The translations under genes were made by a program, and so were the position numbers. Shown here piece by piece: positions 44,203-50,966 of a stretch of DNA of 50,966 nucleotides. Origin of the DNA: Lachnospiraceae bacterium OF09-6. GTDB lineage: Bacteria; Bacillota; Clostridia; Lachnospirales; Lachnospiraceae. Where the stretch lies: NCBI GenBank assembly GCA_003435055.1, contig QUMM01000024.1, positions 1 to 50,966 on the forward strand. The letters run 5' to 3'. How positions within the stretch are numbered: position 1 is the first letter of the stretch; each line of letters begins with the position of its first letter. The notes beneath the pieces are model-generated. The model was not told the origin of the DNA. It saw only the letters and a list, made by a program, of their open reading frames with translations, and made no database searches.

Positions 44203-45915
44203 TTATGCTCCCAGTAAAATTTCTGTTTTATTCTTGTCTAATATATCTTTATTATTCTTAATATATTCTAATGCCTCTAAATATGGATTCTGATACTTAA
44301 ATACGATTTTAACTTTCTTGTTCTCATAAATATATATAGTATCTATAAGTGCCACCACTACTTCCCTTGTCAGTTTATCTATATTTTGATATTTTACAAA
44401 TTGGTCAAGGAATTCATTTTTGCTGTCTGCACCTTTTTCAGTCTTTTCTATCTGATCTTGATATTCCATAACTTTCTGAAGTGCATTCTGTTTCTGTAAT
44501 TCAAAACGCTCCTTCAATTTGACATATTCATTTTTTGTTATCACGCCGCTTTTCCAGTCTGGATACAGATCACAAAGCATATCCTCAGCTTTTTGAACAT
44601 CACTCCTTGATTTTTCTAACATTTTTCTCAATCTTACTGCTTCTCTGTTTGCATTTTCATTCATATTAATCTCATTGATTGCCTGTTCCATATCTACAGC
44701 CAGCGCAATCTGACTTTGAATTGCTGAAAGCACGATTTTTTCCAGATTATCTATTCGAGTGGAATGTTTGGTGCATGCATTTTTATCAATCTTTACATAT
44801 GTGCTACAAACATAATAAGCATATTCTCCATAACTATGATGGTGGCATTTACGTGACATACTCCGGCCACAGTCACCACACTTCACAAATCCTGATAATG
44901 CATAAAGCTTATTATTTTGAGGTGCCTTTCTTCCCCTTCGTTTTAATAATGACTGAACTATTTCAAAATCTTCTTTTGATATAATTGCTTCATGTGTACC
45001 TTTTACTATAATCCAATCATCTTGATTCACTCGTTGCGCCACCTGTACTTTATAACTTTTAATTTTAAGCACTCCCTGTACCAAGTCTCCAATATACATC
45101 TGGTTGCCGAGAATTTTTCTAACGGTACTATACCCCCATTTTCCATCCGATATTTTTGCATACTGATTTTTATAATTTATCCCCAGTTCCTTTTTATAAG
45201 CCGATGGATTTTTTACTCCCATTTCATTTAATTTTTTTACAATTGATATTATACTTATCCCTGAAATATACCATTTATATATGTCACGTACTACGTATGC
45301 CGCTTCTTCATCAACAACAAGATGATTATGATCTTGTGGATCTTTTTTATAGCCATAGCAGGCAAATGATCCAATATGCTTTCCCTGCTTTCTTTTCATA
45401 TCCAGTGAACTTCTTACTTTATTTGATATATCTCTACAATATTCGTCATTTATCAAATTTTTAAAAGGTACTATGATATTATTCATTGACTGGGGATTTT
45501 TATAGCTGTCCAATCTGTCTGTTATCGAAATAAACCGTATATCCATCAATGGAAATGTCTTTTCTATATACTGTCCTACCTCAATATAATTTCTCCCAAA
45601 TCTGGACAAATCCTTTACAATAACGCAATCTATTTTTTTTGCTTTTATATCATTTATCATGCGTTTAAATTCTGGTCTTTCAAAATTTGTTCCGCTCCAT
45701 CCATCATCCACATATACATCAAATACAGATATATCTGATTCTAACTCTACAAACTGGTGCAATAACTCCTTCTGGTTTCCTATACTATCACTTTCTGCTT
45801 TATCCCCGTCTTCTCTTGATAAACGCACATAAAGAGCCGCCTGCCAAATCTTCATAGCTCTGCCAGACCGCTCTTTTTCATTTTCATACAATAATAATTC
45901 ATTTACCATAGACAC
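44203..45915 (-). CDS. Large serine recombinase (integrase of the element)
   Basis: A ~570-residue site-specific recombinase. The catalytic resolvase domain starts ALYVRLSREDG (nucleophile Ser about residue 33) and includes VKDLSRFGRNYIEVGQYI. The Recombinase domain is around CYGYKKDPQDHNHLVVDEEAAYVVRDIYKWY. The zinc ribbon shows CGDCGRSMSRKC with a later pair in VCSTY and NACTKH, followed by a coiled coil. This is the Tn4451 TnpX / SpoIVCA type that joins attP and attB. GTG is taken as start because GGAGG lies 8 nt upstream. The stop codon is about 18 bp from the interrupted spoVAD codons. Confidence 0.94.
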   Translation of the reverse strand: MSMVNELLLYENEKERSGRAMKIWQAALYVRLSREDGDKAESDSIGNQKELLHQFVELESDISVFDVYVDDGWSGTNFERPEFKRMINDIKAKKIDCVIVKDLSRFGRNYIEVGQYIEKTFPLMDIRFISITDRLDSYKNPQSMNNIIVPFKNLINDEYCRDISNKVRSSLDMKRKQGKHIGSFACYGYKKDPQDHNHLVVDEEAAYVVRDIYKWYISGISIISIVKKLNEMGVKNPSAYKKELGINYKNQYAKISDGKWGYSTVRKILGNQMYIGDLVQGVLKIKSYKVQVAQRVNQDDWIIVKGTHEAIISKEDFEIVQSLLKRRGRKAPQNNKLYALSGFVKCGDCGRSMSRKCHHHSYGEYAYYVCSTYVKIDKNACTKHSTRIDNLEKIVLSAIQSQIALAVDMEQAINEINMNENANREAVRLRKMLEKSRSDVQKAEDMLCDLYPDWKSGVITKNEYVKLKERFELQKQNALQKVMEYQDQIEKTEKGADSKNEFLDQFVKYQNIDKLTREVVVALIDTIYIYENKKVKIVFKYQNPYLEALEYIKNNKDILDKNKTEILLGA

Positions 45916-45937
45916 AGTATCATCCTCCACTCATAAT

Positions 45938-46001
45938 GAATGGCGTACTATGCTAATGTTCTACACGCTTTTATTATACACGCCATTCCGGACTAATACA
46001 A
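45938..46001 (-). promoter_or_regulatory. Recombinase promoter with flanking inverted-repeat operators
   Basis: On the minus strand TTGTAT, 17 bp, perfect TATAAT (45973-46001). Perfect 9-bp inverted repeats GAATGGCGT (45938-45946) and ACGCCATTC (45980-45988) sit one inside the -35/-10 spacer and one 42 bp downstream, as expected for a repressor that controls recombinase expression. Confidence 0.65.
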
Positions 46002-46034
46002 TATTTATCTGATTCATCACTATGGTACTTTTTG

Positions 46035-46283
46035 TTAATTATCCGTAATTACACCTTCCAATAATTTCTGCAAAGTTTTTTCACTATTGTCCCAGATAAG
46101 TTCCACCTGATACCCTTCCATCACATATTTATTCACAGATGTTATATTCGGAAGCAACGATTTCATTCTTTTTGAAGGCGGAGATCGAAAATCAATACTA
46201 TCTGATATCCCATATACATCTTTTAAAACATTCCTATTAATTGAATCATCGTAGTTCAAATCCAAGTTCTCACTTCCTCTCAT
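46035..46283 (-). CDS. Small hypothetical protein of the element
   Basis: An 82-codon frame upstream of the recombinase. The start is unsure: the ATG at 46283 has no ribosome site, while AGAGGAAG precedes a TTG six codons later (46265). The protein is charged, with no TM and no recognised family; the end reads SEKTLQKLLEGVITDN. An excisionase or repressor would fit the position, but nothing in the sequence proves it. Confidence 0.5.
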   Translation of the reverse strand: MRGSENLDLNYDDSINRNVLKDVYGISDSIDFRSPPSKRMKSLLPNITSVNKYVMEGYQVELIWDNSEKTLQKLLEGVITDN

Positions 46284-46343
46284 CCATATTATTCCATTTC
46301 TTTCAAACCCTATTCAGTCAACTGACATTCCACTTTTTATAAT

Positions 46344-46382
46344 AAAAACAGCCACATACATTTCTGTACATGACTGCCTTTT
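46344..46382 (-). terminator. Terminator after the VirD4 gene cluster
   Basis: On the minus strand a 12-bp stem of CAGTCATGTACA with TGTATGTGGCTG (three G-U pairs) and GAAA loop, followed by TTTTTATT. Confidence 0.82.
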
Positions 46383-46383
46383 T

Positions 46384-46617
46384 CTACTTCCATGCTGTTT
46401 CATAACGCCCGATATAAATCGGAACCTGGTCTGACAGAAATGCTTCTTCCTGTCTCTGTCCCCTGTATCTCTTCGTACACATGAATATCTTCCCGTCCCT
46501 GCTCCTGCTGCAGAGCCAGTAATCCCGTTCACCGGTTCCTGCGACTTCTTCCCGGACATCCACGTAATACTCATCCGATACTTTGTACCGTTCTGCTGTT
46601 ATGATCTGTTTTTCCAC
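46384..46617 (-). CDS. Small hypothetical protein downstream of virD4
   Basis: 77 residues, starting at GTG (VEKQIITAERYK) because GGAGG lies 9 nt upstream; the open frame extends to 46815 but that part has no ribosome site and looks non-coding. The protein reads like a small beta-rich domain (YYVDVREEVAGTGERDYWLC, KIFMCTKRYRGQ). No family recognised. Followed directly by a terminator, so it ends the conjugation-type operon. Confidence 0.65.
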   Translation of the reverse strand: MEKQIITAERYKVSDEYYVDVREEVAGTGERDYWLCSRSRDGKIFMCTKRYRGQRQEEAFLSDQVPIYIGRYETAWK

Positions 46618-46781
46618 TTTGGCAAACCTCCACTTCCTCTTTTGGCTGCCCCTTAATTTTCCCCATTGCAGTCTATCATACCACGAAAACAGGAAAAGGA
46701 AAGTATTGACTTTTTGATAAAATTGCAGTATGGATAGCATTTGTCTCCCTACAGGGCTGTCTGTGTTTTTACTTGTTTCTT

Positions 46782-46970
46782 TTATGGCAGGCTTTTTCCA
46801 ATTTCTGTCAGCCACTTTTCCAGTCTGTCCCAGGATGGCTTTTCTTTCGGGCGGATTTCCGTATTCAGCAGTACTTCCGGATCTATTTCCAGGATGACTG
46901 CTTTTCCCTGTTTCTCCAGTTCCCGGAAATACTTCAGGTCTGTCTCATTGATCAGCTTCAGGTTTTCCAT
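46782..46970 (-). CDS. Small hypothetical protein overlapping the virD4 end
   Basis: 62 residues from MENLKLINETDLKYF to EIGKSLP. In the sequence as given it is the C-terminal end of a 772-codon frame that includes virD4, but that fusion seems to arise from a frameshift. In the restored reading virD4 stops at 46945, overlapping this gene's start by 26 nt. Acidic and charged; family unknown. Confidence 0.6.
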   Translation of the reverse strand: MENLKLINETDLKYFRELEKQGKAVILEIDPEVLLNTEIRPKEKPSWDRLEKWLTEIGKSLP

Positions 46971-49100
46971 CTTCTTTTTTCGTCTGCTCCTTTTTTGCTT
47001 TCTTTTTGAACCCAAATACCAGTGACCGGTTTTCCGGACAGAAAAAGGCAGCTGCCTCTTTTGGTGACATTTCATGGAACACGGCATTTTCCTCTGTCCA
47101 GTCTTTCTGCATATCCGCTTTGGAAAATGCCCGACAATTGTATGTGCATGCAGGATACCGTCTGCCGCTTTTACCGTTTTTGCTTCGACTGACAGTGCCA
47201 CGCTCATGAGATGTTCCAGCTTGCCGGTCTGGTTATAGCAGACATGGCTAAGCAGGTAGGCATTCCCGGCACGTACCTTTTCCAGTTCCTGAAATACTTT
47301 GGATTCTTCATAAACACAGTGGTACTTTTCAATCTGCCGGACATAGGATTTTACCAGTGTCACACCACCTCCATCCAGATAAAACCGTTTCTGCCCTTCC
47401 CGCAAAAGACTCTCCTTTTCTGCCTTTGACATATACGGGCCAAGCTGTTCGGATTCCAGATAGGCTTTGCTCTCCCAGGTATGGTACTTGTCATCCATGA
47501 CGGCATCGTAGCCCTTGATAAAGATCAGGCATCTGCGGTTGTCCATCTTTCTTACCTCATCCGGCATCAGGATCTCCCGGCCAAGGACATCATAATTGTT
47601 CGAACTGCTTCCATGACTTCCTTTTGTTTCCCCATGTGATTTCTTGTCAATCGTATACTTGCCAAGCAGCTTGCTGATGTATTCATGTGTCCCCTGCTCG
47701 TTGCCGCCAAGGTAAACAAGCGTGTCACAGTTACCTGTCAGCGATTCCCAGTCATCCTTAAACATGGATTTGATCTGTGCAATGTTCTGGATGATGATAT
47801 TGGCACTCATGTTTCTGGAACGCATGGTAGCCAGCACGTTGATAAAGTTTTTTGGCAATGCGATATTGGCAAATTCATCGAGCCAGAATGCCACATGGAC
47901 CGGAAGCTTCCCTTTGTGTTTTTTGTCCGCAATCAGTTCCAGTTCCTGGAACATCTGCGTATACAGCATCCCGCAGATAAAGTTGTAGGACTTGTCGTTA
48001 TCCGGGATCTTCAGAAACAATGCCACTTTCCGCTCCGGGTTTTCAAAGACGCCTTCCCCAAAGGATGCAAAGTCCATGTCATCGGTTTCCAGAATGCGCA
48101 GAACCTTTGGATTCTGCAAAAATGCAAGCCTTGCATGGGCGGATATGAAAATCGACCGGATCGTATCCTGTGCCCCGCCACGCACCTTTTCATAGGTGAC
48201 ACGGGCCGGATGGTCTGCCGGGAGTTGTTCCATCAGCCTGTCCAGGTCAGACTTTTCGCCCTCTTTTGCCGGGACTTTTGCCATGTTCAGCATTTCCATA
48301 AAACCGGGCATGTTCGCTTCTCTTCCCATTTTGGGAAACTCGTACCAGACGTAGGACATTAACGCCTGGTGCAGCATGGACTCCGCATGTTCCCAAAACG
48401 GATCAGACGGGCTGGATTCCTTTGGCGTGGTATTGGCCATCATGTTGGTAATCAGCTTAATGATGTCTTCATCCGAATGGATGTATCGGAACGGGTTGTA
48501 CCGGTCCGATCCGTCAAAATCAATCAGGTCAAGGACACGCACCTCATAACCATGCTGCTCCAGATAGCTGCCGCAGTCACGAAGCAGTTCTCCTTTCGGG
48601 TCTGTCACGACAAAACTGGTTCCGCACTGGTACAGGTTCGGTTTCACCTCATAAAATGATTTACCGGAACCGGAGCCGCCAATGATGACCGAATTGGCAT
48701 TGACATTCTGCATGTCGTATTGAAGCCTGGCTGTCTGAGACAGAATCTTGTTTTTCTCCGGCTGCTGGAAGTTACAGGTATAACGGTTCAGTTCCTTTGC
48801 CGTCAGCAGCCTGCTGGTGCCAAACTCTCTGCCCGGCATGAAGATCCTGGTATCTGCCATTTTGTACAGAAAGAAGAGACCCCACAAAAAGGATAAAAAC
48901 ACCGTCAGTAAAACTGAATTTTTTGTGATGAGCGGGGCGCTCCATGGATCGGTCAGGGCAAGGATCATGGTGTCCTCGAAATTCTCTATCGTTACTTGAT
49001 GGAAGTCCACCCGCTCGACAGCCAGTCCAACATAAATCAGGAACAGCAGAAGGATCACGTAAAGACCAGCATTCTTTTTCTGGATGTTTCGGTTGTCCAT
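46945..49100 (-). CDS. VirD4/TraG-type type IV coupling protein, with a probable frameshift in the tail
   Basis: An inner-membrane ATPase that delivers DNA to the conjugation channel. Two N-terminal TM helices (about 12-28 and 58-79), Walker A GGSGSGKS, VVTDPKGELLRDCGSYLEQHG, Walker B AFWLDEFANIALP and NIIIQNIAQIKS. Around residue 650 the translation becomes improbable (very Arg/Lys-rich), while the other frame encodes a plausible tail (RAFSKADMQKDWTEENAVF through CPENRSLVFGFKKK) ending at 46945. One added base between about 47090 and 47235 joins them. The ATPase core is unaffected. Starts 2 bp after the upstream ORF ends. Confidence 0.85.
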
Positions 49101-49101
49101 G

Positions 49102-49548
49102 TTACCTTACCTTCTGTCTGCCCTGTTCCCGCAACTTTTCCGGGAAATTTTTGATGGTTTCTGCCAGAGTGCCAAACGGCTTTTCCTGACTGAACACAGG
49201 CATTCCCTCTGTCTGCTCTTCTGCTTCCTGCTTTGACAAATTCAGCATCTGCATGATCTGGCTGCCACTGTCATAAGAAACCTCTGGCCGTGTTCCTTTT
49301 TTCGCTGTTTCTCTGACCTCCTCCAGATCTACCACAGGGTAGCTCTCCTGGCTGTCAAGAATGCAGATATCTTTTCTGCGTCTTTTCCCAGCCTCTGCAT
49401 ATAGCTCCACTTCCGCCTCTTCCTTGTCTGCTTTTTCCGAACCTTGTGTTTTGGAATCCCGCTCTCTCAAATCCATATAGACAAGTTCCGTTTCAGCGCC
49501 TGCTTTTTGGATCAGCTCTTTATAAAAATTCCGATTTCTCAGTTTCAA
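49102..49548 (-). CDS. Conjugation-region protein directly upstream of virD4, possibly 5'-truncated
   Basis: 148 codons from a TTG (49548), rich in Glu/Lys, ending MPVFSQEKPFGTLAETIKNFPEKL. In Tn1549-like elements a PcfB/DUF3801 protein occupies this place, but that domain is not visible. There is no ATG, no clear ribosome site, and the frame opens abruptly 11 bp after the GNAT stop, which suggests that the 5' part was lost when the GNAT-methyltransferase segment arrived. Identity uncertain. Confidence 0.5.
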   Translation of the reverse strand: MKLRNRNFYKELIQKAGAETELVYMDLRERDSKTQGSEKADKEEAEVELYAEAGKRRRKDICILDSQESYPVVDLEEVRETAKKGTRPEVSYDSGSQIMQMLNLSKQEAEEQTEGMPVFSQEKPFGTLAETIKNFPEKLREQGRQKVR

Positions 49549-49558
49549 AAACTGGAAG

Positions 49559-50002
49559 TTATAAACATTTTTGCAAATATACCATATCTATTAACTGTAC
49601 ACCACACTCATAAATTGGGTGGTCATAATTGTCCGTAAAGAAATTCGGAATATTGTGAGATCGGACAAATCCGCATTTTTCATAAAACGGTACGGTCAAC
49701 GGGCTGTCACCTGTTCCAACCTGCAAAATAGAATATTCATCTGCATATTTACTTACAAGGAAGTCAATCAATGCTTTCCCATAGCCCTGTCCTTGATTCT
49801 GAGGATCAACTGCAATATTTTTAATTTCAAGTATTCCATTATCTTCATCAGTAACGACACATTCAGCTTTTACATTACCATCTTCAAGTACATACATAGT
49901 ACCTTTTTCAAGATAGTGATCAATCATATTTTCCTGCTCATCAGCTAATAACAATAATGCTATAAATTGCTTTTTATTCTCATTCACTTCTCGGATTTTC
50001 AT
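49559..50002 (-). CDS. GNAT family N-acetyltransferase
   Basis: 147 residues. The acetyl-CoA-binding motif A is NIAVDPQNQGQGYGKALIDFL (Q-x-x-G-x-G/A), followed by motif B LQVGTGDSPLTVPFYEKCGFV. CGGAGTAATAAAT before ATG (MKIREVNE) decides the start; the frame is open further upstream into the methyltransferase end. Substrate unknown; such genes on mobile elements are sometimes resistance cargo, which is not shown here. More AT-rich than the virD4 block. Confidence 0.9.
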   Translation of the reverse strand: MKIREVNENKKQFIALLLLADEQENMIDHYLEKGTMYVLEDGNVKAECVVTDEDNGILEIKNIAVDPQNQGQGYGKALIDFLVSKYADEYSILQVGTGDSPLTVPFYEKCGFVRSHNIPNFFTDNYDHPIYECGVQLIDMVYLQKCL

Positions 50003-50051
50003 ATTTATTACTCCGTCAAACTGAAAGTTTCTTTTTCTTGATAAATGGGGA

Positions 50052-50816
50052 TTAGTTTTCCTTTTTTCCAATCAGCAATAACCACCTATGGTCAAAGCAT
50101 ATTTGTCCCTCCTTGATATAGGGATTAAAACCTGTTTTATCTCCACCATTCAAATCGTATTCCATTTTATCAATAATATCTTTTTGAATATCCTCTGGTG
50201 TACTTGTCAAATCCATCCAACTTTGTAGATTTACAGGAACAAGTGTTGTTTCTTCAAGCTGAAGCTCAAAAGCATCCTCAAACAATGCTTCAAATTCTTC
50301 TCTGCTAAGTATTCTTGTATGTGAGTTATCACGCATCGTTTCAATAGCGTCATTAGTTTCACGCAATTCTTCTGTAGTCGCTACCATATCCCAAATAACA
50401 AGTTTTCCACCTTTTTTCAAAACTCGTTGCATCTCCCGAAAAGGCTTTTCAGGCTCAACAAAATGGTGCAATGAAAGTCTTGTAATCACAAGGTCAAATG
50501 TTTCATCTTCAAAAGGTAAGCATTCCGCATTCCCCGATACAAATGATATGTTCTGAATACCTTCTTGCTTTGCCAGTTTTTTTCCCTGCTCCAACATTGC
50601 TTCTGTCAAATCCAAACAAGTAATGTCCTTAACATAAGGAGCCACTGCTCTTCCACATATACAGGTTCCAGCAGCAACCTCCAATGCATGTTCATTGCCC
50701 TTTGCCTGAATACTACGAATCAAATAATCAGTATATTCTGCCTTAGACATATGATATGAAGCAAATTTCTCTGCTTGTGTACCAAATGATTTTTTCACTT
50801 CATTATAGTTATTCAT
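50052..50816 (-). CDS. Class I SAM-dependent methyltransferase (Methyltransf_11)
   Basis: 254 residues. SAM-binding motif I is ALEVAAGTCICGRAVAPY, motif II DLTEAMLEQGKK, motif III FDLVITRLSLHHF, then LKKGGKLVIWDM. Related to UbiE-like small-molecule methyltransferases. GAGGTAAAAGTTT precedes ATG. Its 5' leader is also the 3' exon of a group II intron, so transcription may have been affected by that insertion. Methyl acceptor unknown. Confidence 0.9.
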   Translation of the reverse strand: MNNYNEVKKSFGTQAEKFASYHMSKAEYTDYLIRSIQAKGNEHALEVAAGTCICGRAVAPYVKDITCLDLTEAMLEQGKKLAKQEGIQNISFVSGNAECLPFEDETFDLVITRLSLHHFVEPEKPFREMQRVLKKGGKLVIWDMVATTEELRETNDAIETMRDNSHTRILSREEFEALFEDAFELQLEETTLVPVNLQSWMDLTSTPEDIQKDIIDKMEYDLNGGDKTGFNPYIKEGQICFDHRWLLLIGKKEN

Positions 50817-50860
50817 AAACTTTTACCTCGCTGTAAACTTCAAAGTTTCTGTTCCTTACA

Positions 50861-50966
50861 GTCGAGTAGACTTACACCTCACAATGTAAGCCCCTCACAG
50901 AACCGTACGTGCGGCTTTCCCGCATACGGCTCTTCATAATAATATTTACAGTCTCAAAACAAGCTG
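50861..50966 (-). mobile_element. Group II intron, 3' end (domains V and VI), runs off the right edge
   Basis: On the minus strand 50932-50900 matches domain V: GAGCCGTATGCGG, GAAA loop, CCGCACGTACGGTTC, with the catalytic AGC triad and the typical lower stem. Domain VI follows (50890-50871, CTTACA/TGTAAG stem). The intron end is placed at TCTACTCGAC (about 50861). Any intron-encoded reverse transcriptase would lie beyond the window. Exon continues into the methyltransferase leader. Confidence 0.85.

Larger units (their letters stand above)
44185..50966. mobile_element. Integrated element inside spoVAD (left end; continues past the window)
   Basis: The boundary is the sudden end of spoVAD homology near 44184. 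Contents: large serine recombinase at the extreme end, short ORFs, VirD4-type coupling protein, a conjugation-type ORF, GNAT and methyltransferase genes and a group II intron end. This is the content of an ICE or a derivative of one. No relaxase, mating-pore or replication genes are visible in the part present. The second att site cannot be seen. Confidence 0.82.

Noticed and set aside
46618..46815. N-terminal extension of the small protein at 46384-46617
   Set aside because: It has no ribosome site and unusual composition; GTG with GGAGG 9 nt upstream is a better start.

Overview
The window looks like a chromosomal segment of a gut-type Firmicute, most likely Lachnospiraceae (Blautia/Dorea-like). 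The reasons are moderate G+C, strong GGAGG ribosome-binding sites, low-GC Gram-positive gene orders (rimP-nusA-rnpM-ylxQ-infB; a potR-potA-potB-potC-potD cluster), clostridial spoVA sporulation genes, and many DUF/LRR/VWA/AAA families typical of that group. The species assignment is inference.

Layout. 1-3.1 kb (minus): the rimP-nusA-rnpM-ylxQ-infB translation/transcription operon; infB runs off the left edge. 3.1-9.4 kb (minus): an ABC-F ATPase behind parC and parE (topoisomerase IV), then a tRNA-Glu(CTC) with consensus promoter and terminator. 9.4-18 kb (minus): a YesM/YesN-type two-component system followed by a sugar ABC transporter (binding protein, permease, ATPase, permease); both permeases carry a frameshift. 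18.1-21.3 kb (plus): PHP phosphoesterase, HAD phosphatase and pyruvate kinase, closed by a strong terminator. 21.3-25.6 kb (minus): two ECF sigma/anti-sigma pairs. 25.6-29.8 kb (minus): a palindrome-rich spacer, then an operon of BspA-type LRR protein, VWA protein and MoxR-like AAA ATPase. 29.8-35.1 kb (minus): a small membrane protein, then a Lon-like AAA protein without protease domain, a cytidylate-kinase-like protein, an esterase and a membrane-anchored acyltransferase-like protein. 35.2-40.6 kb (minus): spermidine/putrescine transport genes with an XRE-cupin regulator; both permeases again carry a frameshift. 40.8-43.4 kb (plus): a second MoxR-VWA pair, with the MoxR frameshifted. 43.4-44.2 kb (minus): spoVAE and the 3' part of spoVAD.

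From about 44.2 kb to the right edge is a mobile element that interrupts spoVAD. A large serine recombinase lies only about 18 bp from the disrupted spoVAD codons, followed by small genes, a VirD4-type coupling protein, a possibly truncated conjugation gene, a GNAT acetyltransferase and a methyltransferase. The last ~100 bases hold domains V and VI of a group II intron that continues outside the window. The arrangement recalls integrative elements that interrupt sporulation genes such as sigK, but spoVAD is a forespore gene, so regulated excision would have different consequences.

A second theme is a set of six genes (all four ABC permeases, one MoxR ATPase and virD4), each out of frame by exactly one missing base. 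In every case adding one base restores a family-like protein whose total length is a multiple of three. Either the assembly undercalls bases or these loci are really decaying or phase-varying; raw reads would decide.
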